The position numbers and the translations under genes were made by a program. Below, one piece after another: positions 13,075 to 24,812 of a stretch of 64,000 nt of DNA; the stretch's first letter is position 1; each line of letters begins with the position of its first letter. The stretch spans positions 38,269,501 to 38,333,500 of the forward strand of contig BSBM01000106.1 in assembly GCA_027924585.1 (NCBI GenBank). The letters are read 5' to 3'. The stretch is from Larix kaempferi. Its lineage: Eukaryota; Streptophyta; Pinopsida; Pinales; Pinaceae. The notes beneath the pieces were generated by a model. It was not told the origin of the DNA. It worked only from the letters and a program-made list of their open reading frames with translations, and ran no database searches.

Positions 13075-13642
13075 TGGTAAGATTCAATATGCTAAGATAG
13101 ATAACATCAGTATTCCATTCAATTTCACAACAATAGCATATACAGGATCACTAAAAGAGCAACAAGCACAGCATAAACACAAGAGACACAATTTATCCTA
13201 GGAAAACCCTCATGGGGTAGAAAACCTAGCAAAAATTCCTCAATATAGATGATCAAAAGTACAAAGATGAAATCCCCAAACAAGAGCTCATTCTCCTCCT
13301 TTGCAGATCTCTCTCTCTCCTATGCCAATTCACAAGTGAGTGAGTGTGCTAAATGAGGAACACACCTCTATTTATACTTTACTTTCACTTGACTTTTTCC
13401 CTAACTAGGTCGGCCCCAACAACTTAACCACTCAACATAATGCTGACTGGGCCGACTCCTCTAGGGGACTTAAACACCCCATTACAAATGACTCTTAGGG
13501 GATTTATTGCCCCGACTTACATGGGAGGATTTACCTCAATGACTTTACATAATAATAACATCCCGACGGAGGAATAAAACATCTCTGATGAATAATAATA
13601 AAGTACAAATAGAATATTCTTTGAAGTTACAATATTTCAACA
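13075..13642 (-). repeat. 5' LTR of inner Copia
   Basis: 568 bp, starts tggtaagattc and ends tatttcaaca on the + strand. The minus strand carries TATAAATAG at 13368-13376 as the likely element promoter. Confidence 0.93.
13368..13376 (-). promoter_or_regulatory. TATA box of inner Copia 5' LTR
   Basis: TATAAATAG on the minus strand, mid-LTR, where Copia U3/R junction promoters normally sit. The 3' LTR copy has a changed base (TATGAATAG). Confidence 0.6.
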
Positions 13643-13647
13643 GTCTT

Positions 13648-13829
13648 GGGGATCAATAAATAAAGTTTTATTTTATTCTTTTCTTTGGGTAATTTATACC
13701 CAAGGATTACATTGATTCTTTCAAGGGTTTACATAATTAATTACATCAAGGTCATCTCCCGTAGGAGGTACAAGTCAATACAATAAAATATAATAAAACT
13801 AACTTCTGTAGTTGCACAAATTCCAACAC
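13648..13829 (-). repeat. Outer Copia 3' LTR, part 2 (other half at 6942-7309)
   Basis: Ends with ttccaaca followed by CTCCCTCTC, the polypurine tract on the minus strand. The sequence continues from 7309 across the inner element, and the GTCTT target duplication marks the joint. Confidence 0.88.
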
Positions 13830-14029
13830 TCCCTCTCAACAAGGAAGGTATTCTTCGGTCTTCATCAACATCACGATCATCTGAGTTTCATTTGTACATC
13901 CATATTGTCTCAATCATCTCTATACATATTGAAGGTTGTCAACACAGTCTCAGTCCTTCAAGAAGTATCATCATGCATCAACTCCACCAGTCCTTCGGTG
14001 AGTCCAAGAGTATCCTCTCCATCCTACCT

Positions 14030-14412
14030 GGATGTCTGAGAGATAAGCTTTACCATCTACTACCTGTTCGTCTCATCTGTGGAGGGGATCCTCCCATATC
14101 TGGATGAGAACCTGGACGAGTAGTGGTGCAGGACCATCTACTACCTGTTTGTCTCATCTGTCGATGGGATTGCTCTTATACCTGGCTGAGAACCTGGACG
14201 AGTAGCAGCACCTGTGTCTGACCCGACCATCTACTATATGTCCGTCTCATCTGCCAATGGGATTGCTCCCATACCTGGCTGAGAACCTGGACGAGTAGAG
14301 GCACCTGGGTGGAACCCGACCATCAATTACCTGTTCGTCTCATCTACCAATGCGATTTCTCCCATATTTGGCTAAGAACCTAGACGAGTAGAGGCACCTG
14401 GGTGAAAGCAAA
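14030..14412. repeat. Tandem repeat, four units of about 93 bp, in the outer Copia 3' UTR
   Basis: Each unit carries accatctactacctg, gtctcatctg, gggattgctcc, tggctgagaacctggac and gagtag. It sits between the RNase H end and the 3' LTR on the minus strand. Units differ by several substitutions. Confidence 0.85.
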
Positions 14413-14427
14413 GTAAACATCTCTATG

Positions 14428-17400
14428 TCATCTTTCCCTCTCAAGGAGGGACACGTTCTCTTCTACTCCAAGTCTTCCACGAAAGTGTTGAAACTTTATC
14501 CTGGGAAGAGGCTTGGTGATAACATCTGCACTCTGGTCATCTGTCAGAACATACTGTAACTCGATCGCACCTTTCTGCACCATATCACGAATGAAGTGAT
14601 ACCGAGTCTCTATATGCTTCGACTTGTCGTGGAATATAGGATTCACTGACATCTGCACACAGCTCTGGTTCTTACAGTGAATCACGGTTGGCTCTGGAAT
14701 CTAGCCAAACAATCCTGCAAGGAGTTTTCGAATCCATACTGCTTCTCGGGATGCTGTACTAGAAGCCATATACTCATCCTCTGCAACACTGAGTGCTACT
14801 AAGTTTTGCTTCCTACTGCACCAGGAAATCATTGCAAAACCCAAACTGAAGCAACATCCGGAAGTACTCTTTTGCAGGATGTCCGACCCAATCTAAGTCT
14901 GTAAACCCCTGAAATCTCAAGTCACACTCTGAAGCATATCTTAGGCCATATCCCACAGTGCTGTGCAAGTATCTGAGCACATGTTTTGCAACAATATAGT
15001 GACTCTGCCTTGGCTCACACATGAACTAGCTGAGGGAATTCACGAAAAAACATATATCTGGTCTGGTGTTCGTCAAATACATCAAGGATCCAATCAACTA
15101 ACGATACATAGTGGGATCAATCAAATTTGAATCTGAAGCAGAATCCCTCAGCTTCTTTAAATTTGCATCCGTCGGAGTGGCCATGGACTTGCAGTCCAAC
15201 ATCTTGAATCTCTTCAGAATATCTATGGGGTATTTTCCTTGACTTAGGAAAATATCCTTCCGCCTCTACCATACTTCTAATCCCAAGAAGTAATGCATCA
15301 ATCCAAGATCCTTCATTTCAAACTTAGAGACAAGTTTCTTTTTACACCATACGATAAGTTTCTCATTTCCAGTGAGAAACAGGTCATCAACATAAAGGAC
15401 TAAAATCAGTGGCTCATCACTTTTGGTGAATCCCAAACTCACCAGGAATTCGTCTATCTGTCCATACCAAGAACGGGGTGCTTGCTTGAGTTCATATAGG
15501 GCCTTTTTCAGCCTGCATACGTGAGACTCCATTCCATGGACAATAAACCCTTCTGGTTGTTCAATATATACTTCTTCCTCAATAACACCATTGAGAAAGG
15601 CTGTCTTGACATCCATCTGATGCAAATTCCATCACATAGGTGAAGCAATAGCAACGATCGATTTGATGGAAGTATATCGAGCCATAGGAGCAAACGTCTC
15701 ATCATAATTGACTACCTCTTTCTGAGAGAATCCTTTGGCAACAAATCTAGCCTTGTGTTTTTCAACACTCCCATCTGCTCCATGCTTGATTTTGTATAGC
15801 CACTTGGAAGTCACTACTGACTTCCCCTCAGTTCTTGGTACAACCTCCCACACATCATTCTTCATGATGGATTGGTATTCTTCCATCATGACATCCTTCC
15901 AAACTTGGTCTTTGGATGCTTCTTCATAAGTGGTAGGTTCTGAGTCAATGATGTAACTCATCAATGCTACATAACTGGAGAACCTTTGAGGTCTTTTACT
16001 TTCTCAAAAAGTACCATGTGGAGCTTCATGCCCCTCTACATCCTGCAAAGTCTGTTGTGCCCATCTAGGCCTCTTCCAGCCTATTGCAATATCTATTTGA
16101 ACATCAACTGCCTCAACTGGATCAATGGGATTGATGGGTTCATCCTCTTCTGCTAACTCCCTCTGAACTGGAGGGGGAGATGATCTCATCTCTTTTGGCT
16201 CTAGTATCTTCTCATCATCAATCTCCATGTCTGCTCCTCTACCTTTCCTGACAACCATTTCTTCTTCAAAGGCCACATCCTTGCTAACTTCGATCTGTCT
16301 GGATCTTGGGATGTAAATTTTGTATTCCTTTGAAGATTCATTGTATCCCACGAAAGTTCCCTTCTTGTTTGAAGGTTCTAACTTCGTCCTTTTCTCCTTG
16401 GGCACATGTATATAGACTGGACAACCAAAGATCCGGAGGTGGCCCACTTCTGGTTTAACTCCTGTGAAAGCTTTTTCCGGAGTCATGTTCTTCACTATCT
16501 TATGTGGGCATTTGTTTTGTACATATACAGCTGTTCTGGACACTTCTACCCATAAGAACATCTGTAGACTCATGGCTTTGATTGCCTCCACACGGCTGTT
16601 CTGGACACTTCTGTTCTGGACACTTGTTTTATATCATGGCTTTGATTGCCTCCACAATTGATATGTTCTTTCTTTCCGCAACCCCATTTTGTTGAGGGTT
16701 GTAAGGAACTGTGAGCTCCCTCGTAATTCCTTCTTCCTTACATAAATCATTGAATTTTGTAGAGGTGTATTCTCCACCATTATCCGATCTTAGGATCTTG
16801 ATCCTCTTTCTTGACAAATTTTCGACTTATGCTTTGAATTCTTTGAATTTACTGAGTGCTTCCTTGAATTCCTTGGTCTTGAGAAAGTATATCCAAGTCT
16901 TTCGTGAGTAGTCATCAATGAATGTTATATAATAATGATATCCGTCCAATGATGCAACTGTTATGGGTCCGCACAAGTTAGAGTGCACTAGATCCAAAAT
17001 TCCTTTAGATCTATTCTCATTATTTGGGAAAGATTTCTTAGCATTCTTGCTAAGTGCACATCCTCTACATGTTCCATCATGGTCTACCTGAAGCACTGGT
17101 AAACCTGTCACCATATTCTTCAATGCTGGGAGAGCTCTATAATTCAGATGAGCTAGTCTTCTGTGCCATAGTTCACCCATGCTTGTAGAGTTGTGAACTA
17201 GGGCTTGAGTTGGTGGAGTGCTCAATCGGTACAATCTCTCCTCTCTTATACCAATTACCTTTGTAACTTTGATGTATCCATGCTTGAGTTCTTACACCAA
17301 GCAAGCACTTTCCCATCTGAAAATCCAACTTTATATCTCTTGTCCTCCAAGGCTGAGATGGAGACAAGTTTTCTTCTCATACCAGGCACATAAACCACAT

Positions 17401-17812
17401 CACTCAAGTGTAGTGTATCACTAGACTTTAGCTGAAGGGAGGTGGCCCCAGATCCCTTCACAATGTAGTTAGCATCATCTCCAAGCACAACACGGAGATG
17501 AGAATCTTTCTCAACTAATTTTGAAAGATTTTCTTTATAATCTGTCATATGTCTAGAAGCACCACTATCGATGAGCCATGTATCACTAGTGGTAGGAACA
17601 GTACTTGATAATGCTGATATGAAGAAGAATTCTGAACAATCTTCATTCCTTTGCTTCTTGTGAAGGTGGTCTTCTTCGACTTCTGGATCTGAAACCTTCT
17701 CATTGACAAACTGCAAGAGATTATTTTCTTCTGGTGAGGGAAGAACCCTCGACTTCCAAGAGATGAAGTTGGAATCCCCTTCCAGACAATCTTCAACCTT
17801 CATTCCAATCAT
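14428..17812 (-). pseudogene. Copia polyprotein of the outer element (degenerate)
   Basis: Start is M near 17803-17812. Only about 50 residues of gag precede the protease, with no CCHC knuckle. Protease is WLIDSGASRHMT (about 17560-17590). Next come the GAG-pre-integrase HxxxH region (LWHRRLAHLNY, about 17170), the zinc pair C..C in CRGCALSKNAK, the integrase core (DDYSRKTW..., SDNGGEYTS), RT with MDVKTAFLNG and the catalytic YVDD at 15383-15394, and RNase H ending DKSKHIETRYHFIRDMV at about 14560. Lesions include a frameshift near 17240-17255, stop codons at about 16840, 16010 and 15630, an odd local duplication at 16520-16655, and a break near 14880. Confidence 0.9.
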
Positions 17813-18173
17813 CCTGATTGCAGATTTGAAGCAGAAACCCTAGCAAGAGCTAGGTAAAAAATTAAAGTTGGATTCTTGAAAAACTGACTCCACAGGGAGA
17901 TGTGCCCTAACAAGGCAAATTGAGAAAAGGTGGGGCCGAGCCAAATTTGTGGAGGAAGTAGGTAAAAAATTGAAACCCTAATTTTTGCTGCAGCTGTAGA
18001 ATTAGGTCAAAAATTGAAAATTCTCAGAATTGGATTTTGCCTTCACCAAAAGATGCGCCCTCCTTAGAGCGAAACTCCCAAGGCACTTTTTCTTGCCAAA
18101 ATGTTGAGTAAAGGCCTTGAAAGATGAAACCCTAGTTTCGACAATGGCTTCTTCTAGTACCACTCTGATACCA

Positions 18174-18695
18174 TGTTAGTTTTTCATACAATCATAGCAT
18201 AATAATTCAATTGCATAAGATCAATAGGATCACTATAAGAAAGACAAAGCACATAAACAAAGAACACAAGAATTTATCCTGGGAAACCCAATCGGGAGAA
18301 AACCCAACAACCTTCGTATAGAGATGAATAATTTCGAGAACATAGTACAATGATTAGAGAGATAAAGAAGACAATTTCTTTAAGTAAAACCCCAAAATAG
18401 CTTCTCTTCTCTGTAGATGTGAGCTCCTCTCCAAGTGATGCAAACTTGTATGAGTGAGTGAATGTGTCAAATGAGGAACATTGCCTCTTTGTTTATACAC
18501 TTGCCAAATTGGCCTTTTCCCTAACTGGGCCGACTTGTCTAACTTGACTGGGCCGACTTGTCTTGGGGATCAATAAATAAAGTTTTATTTTATTCTTTTC
18601 TTTGGGTATTACATCAAGATCATCTCCCATAGGAGGTACACGCCAGTACAATAAAATATAATAAGAATAACTTTTTAGTTGCACAAATTCCAACA
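18174..18695 (-). repeat. 5' LTR of outer Copia
   Basis: 522 bp, with TGTT/AACA ends (TGTTGGAATTTGTGC on the minus strand). It matches 6942-7309 plus 13648-13829. A short 22-bp unit (ctgggccgacttgtct) is repeated near 18520-18560. The minus strand GTTTATAC at 18491-18498 reads as a TATA-like box. Confidence 0.9.
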
Positions 18696-18700
18696 AAAAG

Positions 18701-18935
18701 AAAGTGAAGATTTGAGAGGAACTTCTTTGACCCGTTAAAGATCATGACCTTGGTTTTTCCCAGGTTGACTGTTAATTGATGAAGATCACAGAAAGGGGGT
18801 AAAGCATCTAGCTGTCTTTGCAAACCTACAGGAGATGAGGTCCAAGAGGATAACATCATCTGCGGAGAGAAGAATAAATATCAAGACTTGGTGAAGGCAC
18901 CCATTTCCAACACCCAAAATTGTTGTCTGTCAATG
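18701..18935 (-). mobile_element. LINE, RT-domain part, continuation of 5976-6936
   Basis: Minus strand shows the RT catalytic box ADDVILL (around 18846-18866), a 1-nt frameshift, then SPVGLQRQLDALPPFCDLHQ and VNLGKTKVMIFNGSKK, typical of LINE reverse transcriptases. The element appears 5'-truncated near 18935, so the remaining RT fingers and the endonuclease are absent. I cannot place its 5' target duplication. Confidence 0.78.
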
Positions 18936-20225
18936 ATAACTAGGAAGAAGTTGGGGACCATCGCATGGATGTTGGTAGTAAGATTGACTGAAGTTGGGTA
19001 CACTTGGGTAGGCAAGTTTGACAACATCACACAATAGAAACAAGAGAAGGGTTTGAGTATAGAGATGTCGAGGATGGAGAAGTTTGCATGAGTTGGTTGG
19101 TAACCTACAACACTCTTAGTAGTAGTACACTAGAGAAGGTAGTCCAAGGGATTTCCAAGTATTCAAGTGAAGATAGACCAAGTATTTGGCACAATCAATG
19201 CATAAGGGTTCCAAATGACAATTTGGTTGAAGCTAGGTTTGGCAGATTTGAACCCATAACAAGCACTCTTCAACATAACATAATTTGACTTGGAGAGGGT
19301 AGTTTAGGTCATGTTTCGGTCGGTTCACACAAACTAGAGGAAGTTCTTGAGGAGGCTAAACCACCTGTTAAGAGGTTGAACAAATTGGCAAAGAGGTGAG
19401 CCAAGAAGAAACATGAGAAGTAGTAGAGGTTGATGTGGTCCCTTTACGAACAATTGAAGAAGTCATTGGGCATTAGATAGCAATGGAGAGTTATAGAGCC
19501 CAGAACATGCAACATCGAAGTATGCACTGGCTTGTAATTAGATCTTGCATCAAGACTACCAAGTGACATTGGAAGAGTAGGTTGTGTTTACAAGCCGCAT
19601 TCCTCCATAATTGAGCTTGAATATGAATGACTTGGTGAAAAGAGTAGTGGTGGGTGGAATGGTAGCAGCTCAAGCTGGTTTCCCCCCCTTTGCTTAAACA
19701 AAATCACTTTGACAATGCATTGTTCGAGTGAGGGGTAGTGGGCATTTGAGTACCTTGGTAGAAAATGGAAAAAAACTTGGAAAAAAGTTTGTCGAGTCGA
19801 GGTGGAAACTTGACAGTTGAAGGCAGAGGTGTATGCCTTGCTCGAAGAAGTTGCATAGGAGATTGAAGTTTTGAACTGCAGATAGGATCAACTCTTTCAA
19901 GCATGAATAAGTACATTCTCATTTCTTGGTTTTTGGTTGATGATGGATGCAATAGTAAATCAAGGTTGTGCAACATTGGGCAGTGGCTTGGAATTCTTGT
20001 GAGAAAGGAAAAGAAGCCTAGGGCATAGAGGAAACAATACCAAGAAGAAGTTGTTCTAGGTAGTATACTCTTGGGGACAAAATGACTGGAGGTGAAGATG
20101 AGCACAAGACAACAAGTTGACACATGTTCACGACAGGCAAAGAATGATGTCCGTGGTAGGTCACTACCCCTCCTTCAGTCCTTGTACAAATAGAACAAAT
20201 AGAACATCTTGGGCATCCTGGGCAT
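18936..20225. other. Unassigned sequence, no recognisable gene
   Basis: Open frames on both strands are short and interrupted. I see no domain motif. Near 20190-20240 the word aaatagaacat occurs three times at the truncation point of the next Copia relic. Confidence 0.35.
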
Positions 20226-20234
20226 CAAATAGAA

Positions 20235-21254
20235 CATCCTGACTTAAGCTGGAATGAAACCGTTCCCTCTCCTCTGACTGCATACTTGGCATCGTCACCA
20301 AGCTCCACATGGATCCTCGATTTTGACTCCGTCAATCTTTTGAATAGCTCTTGTGCTTCTGTCATATGATGAGATGCACCATTGTCCAAGAACCATGAAC
20401 TCCTAGCAACTGTGCTGGTAGAAAGATAGGAAACTAGTGACAACAGAGTCTCTACAGATGCTACTAGCTGCTGCGATTTTCCTTTTCCTTTCTTCTTCTC
20501 TGGACACTGAGATGCATAGTGCCCATTCTTGTGGCACACAAAACAATTGATTTTACTCAAGTCTCTCTTCTTCGTCTGCTACGAGGATTCCCCCTCATGT
20601 TACCCATCTCGCTAGAACTCTTTCCTTTTCCCTTCCTTGCCTTGTTGACAAGGGCAAGTTCTCTTCGCCATCCTCTTGCTTGTGTGCTTTGGACTCCTTC
20701 CAAGTCTCCTCCTGGATACAATCGTCCCATAGCGTCTCCCAAGTGGGAAGTTTCCCCCATGCATAGAATCCTTTTACAAATGGTTCCCAATGCTTGATGA
20801 ATCCATTCAACGCCACTTGGACGAGCTCTGCATCCTCCACTTTCTTCCCAATGGCTTTAAGTTGATCACGAATATGAGTGATCTTCATGAGATAGCTGGT
20901 AACATTGTTTGATCTAGCCATCCATACATCCTTGAGCTCGTCTCTCAGAATCATCTTCCTGTTCATGTTATCACTATGGAATAAATCCATCATAGCTTTG
21001 TACATTGCATGGGGCATTGTCTTCTCAGCTACAAGAGTAATCAAGTGATCCTTCACAACGTCCATGATTACTCTTTGGGATTTGATGTCCTCGTGTGCCG
21101 CCAAATAAACTGGATCTATTGGTTTGCTAATTGCCTTCTCCACAATGTCCCAAAGTTCATGTTCTTTCAACAGTAATGTAACCCTTGCTTTCCATGATAG
21201 GATGTTAGATGCCCTATCTAACCTGTCTTCAAATTTGAGATTGGCTACTGCCAT
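20235..21254 (-). pseudogene. Copia gag with CCHC knuckle and protease fragment
   Basis: ATG at 21254-21252. MAVANLKFEDRLDRASNILS and WKARVTLLLKEHELWDIVE are typical of Copia gag N-termini. The middle reads QRVIMDVVKDHLITLVA, then RDELKDVWMARSNNVTSYL. A frameshift follows near 20560-20600. The CCHC knuckle is CFVCHKNGHYASQC. The protease box reads FLDNGASHHMT, where Asn replaces the Ser of the usual D-S-G, which may be a decay mutation. Ends at FQLKSG. Confidence 0.87.
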
Positions 21255-21429
21255 AACTAGATCTCAACAAATAGCTGTCGTGTCCTTATTCCTTCAAGCA
21301 CCCACCAAGGTCTACAGCCATAAACAGTAGATTTGCACTAGATCTGTCTGCTGGTCACCTAGATCTACTAGATCTCTTGCAATAGACTTTAGATTTACAC
21401 CCTCTTAGAGTGTGAGCTCTGATACCATG

Positions 21430-22676
21430 TTAAAATTTATCTTTTAAACCCCAAATCTAGAAAAACAAACTCCTAGTGATTTTCCTTGCTCAAATATCAA
21501 ATTTCAGCTCAGTGATTTATTTGTATTGCTTAAATTAATAAACATAATTTTTCTAGGGGACGTAAAATATAGGAAACAAATAAAAGCATATGCACAATTT
21601 TTCTTCCCTTCAAATCAGCGTTTCATTAAAATATTCCAAGCTTACGAGGGCTCCCTTCTTGGGAAAATGGCCCTGAGAAAATACACAACAAACCTGACAA
21701 ATTCAACCCTTTTGAAGACAACCTCCAATTGAAAATCTGCCCTGGAAAACTTTAGCAAAAGCCAGCAAAATTTCTGCACCATTCTGTTTCCCTGTAAGGT
21801 TTGTAAGACTGTATGGATTCGTACTGTACGGTCTATATGGTTTGATCCACACGACTGTACTGATTCATGCTATACTGTTCATACGGTCTGATTTGTGCAA
21901 TTTGTACGGATCCGTACAAGTGTACGGAATACTGTACATTCTGATCCGTACGATTGTACGACCTATCCATACAATCCATACGACTGCCCTGCAAAAATAT
22001 GCTCCTCGTCCTGAGCTGGATCGGCTGCCAGCTGCTTCTTGGACTACTGTCTTTCTCTCTCTCGACTATGACTGGAAATCTGAAAGTCCTTCCCCACTCA
22101 ATGCTCGAGTTTCTCTCTTGTGAGATGTGTGTCTTCTCCCCTCCCCTTTGCTCTTTTTAATACTACTGGGATGAACCAAAACCCTAATTCTGATGGCTAA
22201 GATTAGATCTCATTCATTTGAGATCAATGGTTGTGATTCATTTAATTAACTTAAATCACTAATGCCTAAAACTTAGGAATTTTTACAAATTAACCCCTAT
22301 TAATCTAAAAAGACATTCACTTTATTAATTGACTTTAATAAAGTGAATTTCCAAAGTTAGTGACAGTTTCCGTAAGTAGGACACTAACCCATGGAAATAC
22401 CTATCCGAGCTACAAACATCAACAAGTTTCCCTTAAATTAACTTGTTGGCTAAGATTAGATCTCATTCATTTGAGATCAATGGTTGTGATTCATTTAATT
22501 AACTTAAATAACTAATGCCTAAAACTTAGGCATTTTTCCAAATTAACCCCTATTAATCTAAAAAGACATTCACTTTATTAATTGACTTTAATAAAGTGAA
22601 TTTCCAAAGTTAGTGACAGTTTCCGTAAGTAGGAAACTAACCCATGGAAATACCTATCTGAGCTACAAACATCAAC
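21430..22676 (-). repeat. LTR of the truncated Copia relic
   Basis: Starts tgttaaaattt next to the primer binding site on the + strand and ends at catcaaca (outer edge uncertain because a tandem duplication crosses it). The partner LTR is missing, so edges cannot be checked by TSD. Confidence 0.6.
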
Positions 22677-22702
22677 AAGTTTCCCTTAAATTAACTTGTT
22701 GG
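22195..22702. repeat. 253-bp tandem duplication in the LTR end
   Basis: Copies 22195-22447 and 22448-22702 start ggctaagattagatctcatt and end ttaacttgttgg. They differ at only a handful of positions, so the duplication is young. Confidence 0.93.
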
Positions 22703-24682
22703 TATGAAGATTGTGGTTTGGTTACTGTGTATTTGTTGATTTGCCCAAGCCACTTGCACGAGCATGCCTACACATAAGGTCTTTCGCAAACAAAACTTTG
22801 TAGTACTCTGCACAACCACCCACCTTGTAACAAAAACGTGTGCATGCACTGTATTGATCAATATCTAATGAGAAACATGGACAAAAACCTATGTATCATT
22901 ACCTAAAGCAATGTGTATTGAGGCTAACTCATATATGTATCTCTCAGCCATGTTAGATTGTGCTTTACTGAGTCACCAATGAAACATCTCTGTTTAACCC
23001 AATGTTGAAAAAGTCGGCATCGACAAAAAGTCGGCAAGGGTCCCGAATACAATTTCTCGGCAACATCGGCGAAAAAATCAGGAAAAATCGGCAAAAGTCG
23101 GCAAACATTAAAAAATACAAAATACATTCATTTTTTTTCAGAATTTTAAACATATAAAGCAACAATAACATCGGATAAACACATTGGAACATAAATATGG
23201 AGAAAGCACTGATATATATCATCATCATGTAGTCATGTCAAATATAAAATCATACATCAAAGTCGATACTGAATCCTGAAACATCGTAGTTGTCCAATCA
23301 AGGATTCAAAAGTAGATAACCAATACAAAATGACATCACATATATAAATGTATCTCAAGAAAACTAGTAGCTAGCTATATCTAATATCAATGCCCTCTTC
23401 CTCGTTTACAGGAAAAGGTCATGGGCTCCATCCTCGGACTCACCATACTGCCAAAACGGGTCCAATGGCTTTGGCATTTTGGCAAATGGAATGGCAGCCT
23501 CAAAATGCAAGCCTAGGGCACAAAAAATACAAAAACAATACGTTAAATCCCATTTGAAAAAATTGCAACAATTTGGCTTAAAAAATCAGACCTCTAAATT
23601 TATATTTTTAGCCATGAAAAATGATAACAAGAGGGTGGCCAAAGATCTAAGAAACAAGCATGCTATTCCATTCTAAAACCCCCTTACATTGTGACTATTT
23701 TTAATATTTATGGACATGGAAATCATTGGCAAAATGGCAAAAAAATAGAGTAAGATAAGCAAGAAAACATCATGTCAAGGATAGAAGAAAGTGAAACACT
23801 ACATACATGTGAGAGGAATTGGTTGATTGGCAAAGTTTTGATTCTTGTAGTTGAACCCTTTCTCCACAAAAATTCTCAATGGTGATGTTAGATGGTGTTT
23901 GGATGCCTCCAAGGTGGTTGATGGCTATGTTTTAAAAATCGGCCGAATCGGTTTCAGAATCGGCCGATCTATCGATTTGATAAGGAACCGAATCAAATCG
24001 GTCTGCAAATCGGTTCGGTCGATTGGTTCGGTACCGAACCAGTCTAATCGGCCGAGTTATGTAAAAAATCGGCCGGTTTGTCTGGAATTTTGTGTGGGTG
24101 CCCGCGGACTCAAAAAAACAATGCAATATCCCCATGGTGCAGTAGTACTTGGTGATATTAATGTAATGTTAAATTCTTAAAGTAAAAGTGACATTCTCCT
24201 TATCTTTTATTTTCCATATTACCATTAATTGTTTCAGGATGTTTGAGAGTGGTTCCAACCTCATCGGACTTCATATGCAAAAAGTAGATTTTTAGATCCC
24301 ATTCAAAATTCAATAGACTTGATAGTTTTCAGGATTTTAGGATTGCAAGGTTTCCACTAGATTCTATCATGTATGAGGGTATGGAGTTGGCATTCTATCA
24401 AGCACATCAACGCCTATATGTACCTTGATGTTGGTGGTGTTGATTGTTGAATTCCTTTGTCATGACTTCAATAAAAATGTACTCTTCACGTGTTGAGTCA
24501 TTGACTAATGTCCTTGGAGGATCAACTTTGAAATTCGAGTTAGAGGCAAGGGCTAGAGCCTAGAGGAGGGAGGCATAGGGTGCTATTGATGAATAGGATC
24601 CCAATATAGGCAAATGATTCATTGACATGTATGATTGATGATTTATATTTCACATTCATTTTCGTAAATGTCTTTACTAATT

Positions 24683-24691
<9 letters not shown>

Positions 24692-24738
<47 letters not shown>
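24692..24738. repeat. (AT)n microsatellite
   Basis: About 23 TA units beside the orphan hAT end. The same arrangement, (AT)n followed by the hAT right end, is seen at 35961-35979. Confidence 0.95.
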
Positions 24739-24740
<2 letters not shown>

Positions 24741-24812
24741 CATTTCCTCATTTCCAAAATTTGGGAGGGTCACGTTTCCCCTGTTTCGACGTTTCCCCAT
24801 TTCATGCAACTT
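24739..24812. repeat. Orphan right end of the 34756-36075 hAT family
   Basis: gcatttcctcatttcc, aaaatttgggagggtcacg, cgtttccccatttcatgcaa and the terminal cttag match 35980-36075, including the preceding (AT)n tract. No matching left end is nearby. Confidence 0.7.

Larger units (their letters stand above)
7310..13642 (-). mobile_element. Inner Copia-derived element inserted in the outer 3' LTR
   Basis: LTRs at 7310-7880 and 13075-13642. TSD is GTCTT at 7305-7309 and 13643-13647. The primer binding site CTCTGATACCA (reverse) is next to the 5' LTR at 13064-13074. A polypurine tract lies beside the 3' LTR (CTCCCCCTTC at 7881-7890). The 5.2-kb interior has only a piece of RT/RNase H coding sequence plus long arrays of tandem repeats and about 2.3 kb of noncoding sequence, so it cannot move on its own. 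LTRs look alike over nearly all their length, with scattered differences and small indels. Confidence 0.95.
6942..18695 (-). mobile_element. Outer Copia retrotransposon, interrupted by a second Copia
   Basis: 5' LTR is 18174-18695. The 3' LTR is split into 6942-7309 and 13648-about 13829 by the inner element. The TSD is AAAAG (6937-6941 and 18696-18700). The primer binding site is the complement of ACTCTGATACCA just inside the 5' LTR (about 18162-18173), matching initiator tRNA-Met priming. Without the inner insert the element is about 5.4 kb. The coding order (minus strand) is short gag, protease, integrase, RT, RNase H, the Copia order. Several stops, one or more frameshifts and an internally deleted gag make it non-coding today. 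Confidence 0.93.
20226..22676 (-). mobile_element. Truncated Copia relic: one LTR, gag and part of protease
   Basis: Minus-strand order is LTR (21430-about 22676), primer binding site (complement of ctctgatacca at 21418-21430), leader, gag (21254 down to about 20595), zinc knuckle and protease start (20560-20235), then an abrupt end near 20226. Integrase, RT, RNase H and the 3' LTR are absent. Gag and LTR texture (GTACGG words) resemble the TR-GAG-like element at 37131-41458, so it may belong to the same lineage. Confidence 0.82.

Noticed and set aside
19704-20123. 139-codon minus frame
   Set aside because: No motif, and composition looks like an antisense shadow of a decayed Glu/Lys-rich + strand sequence that I could not identify.
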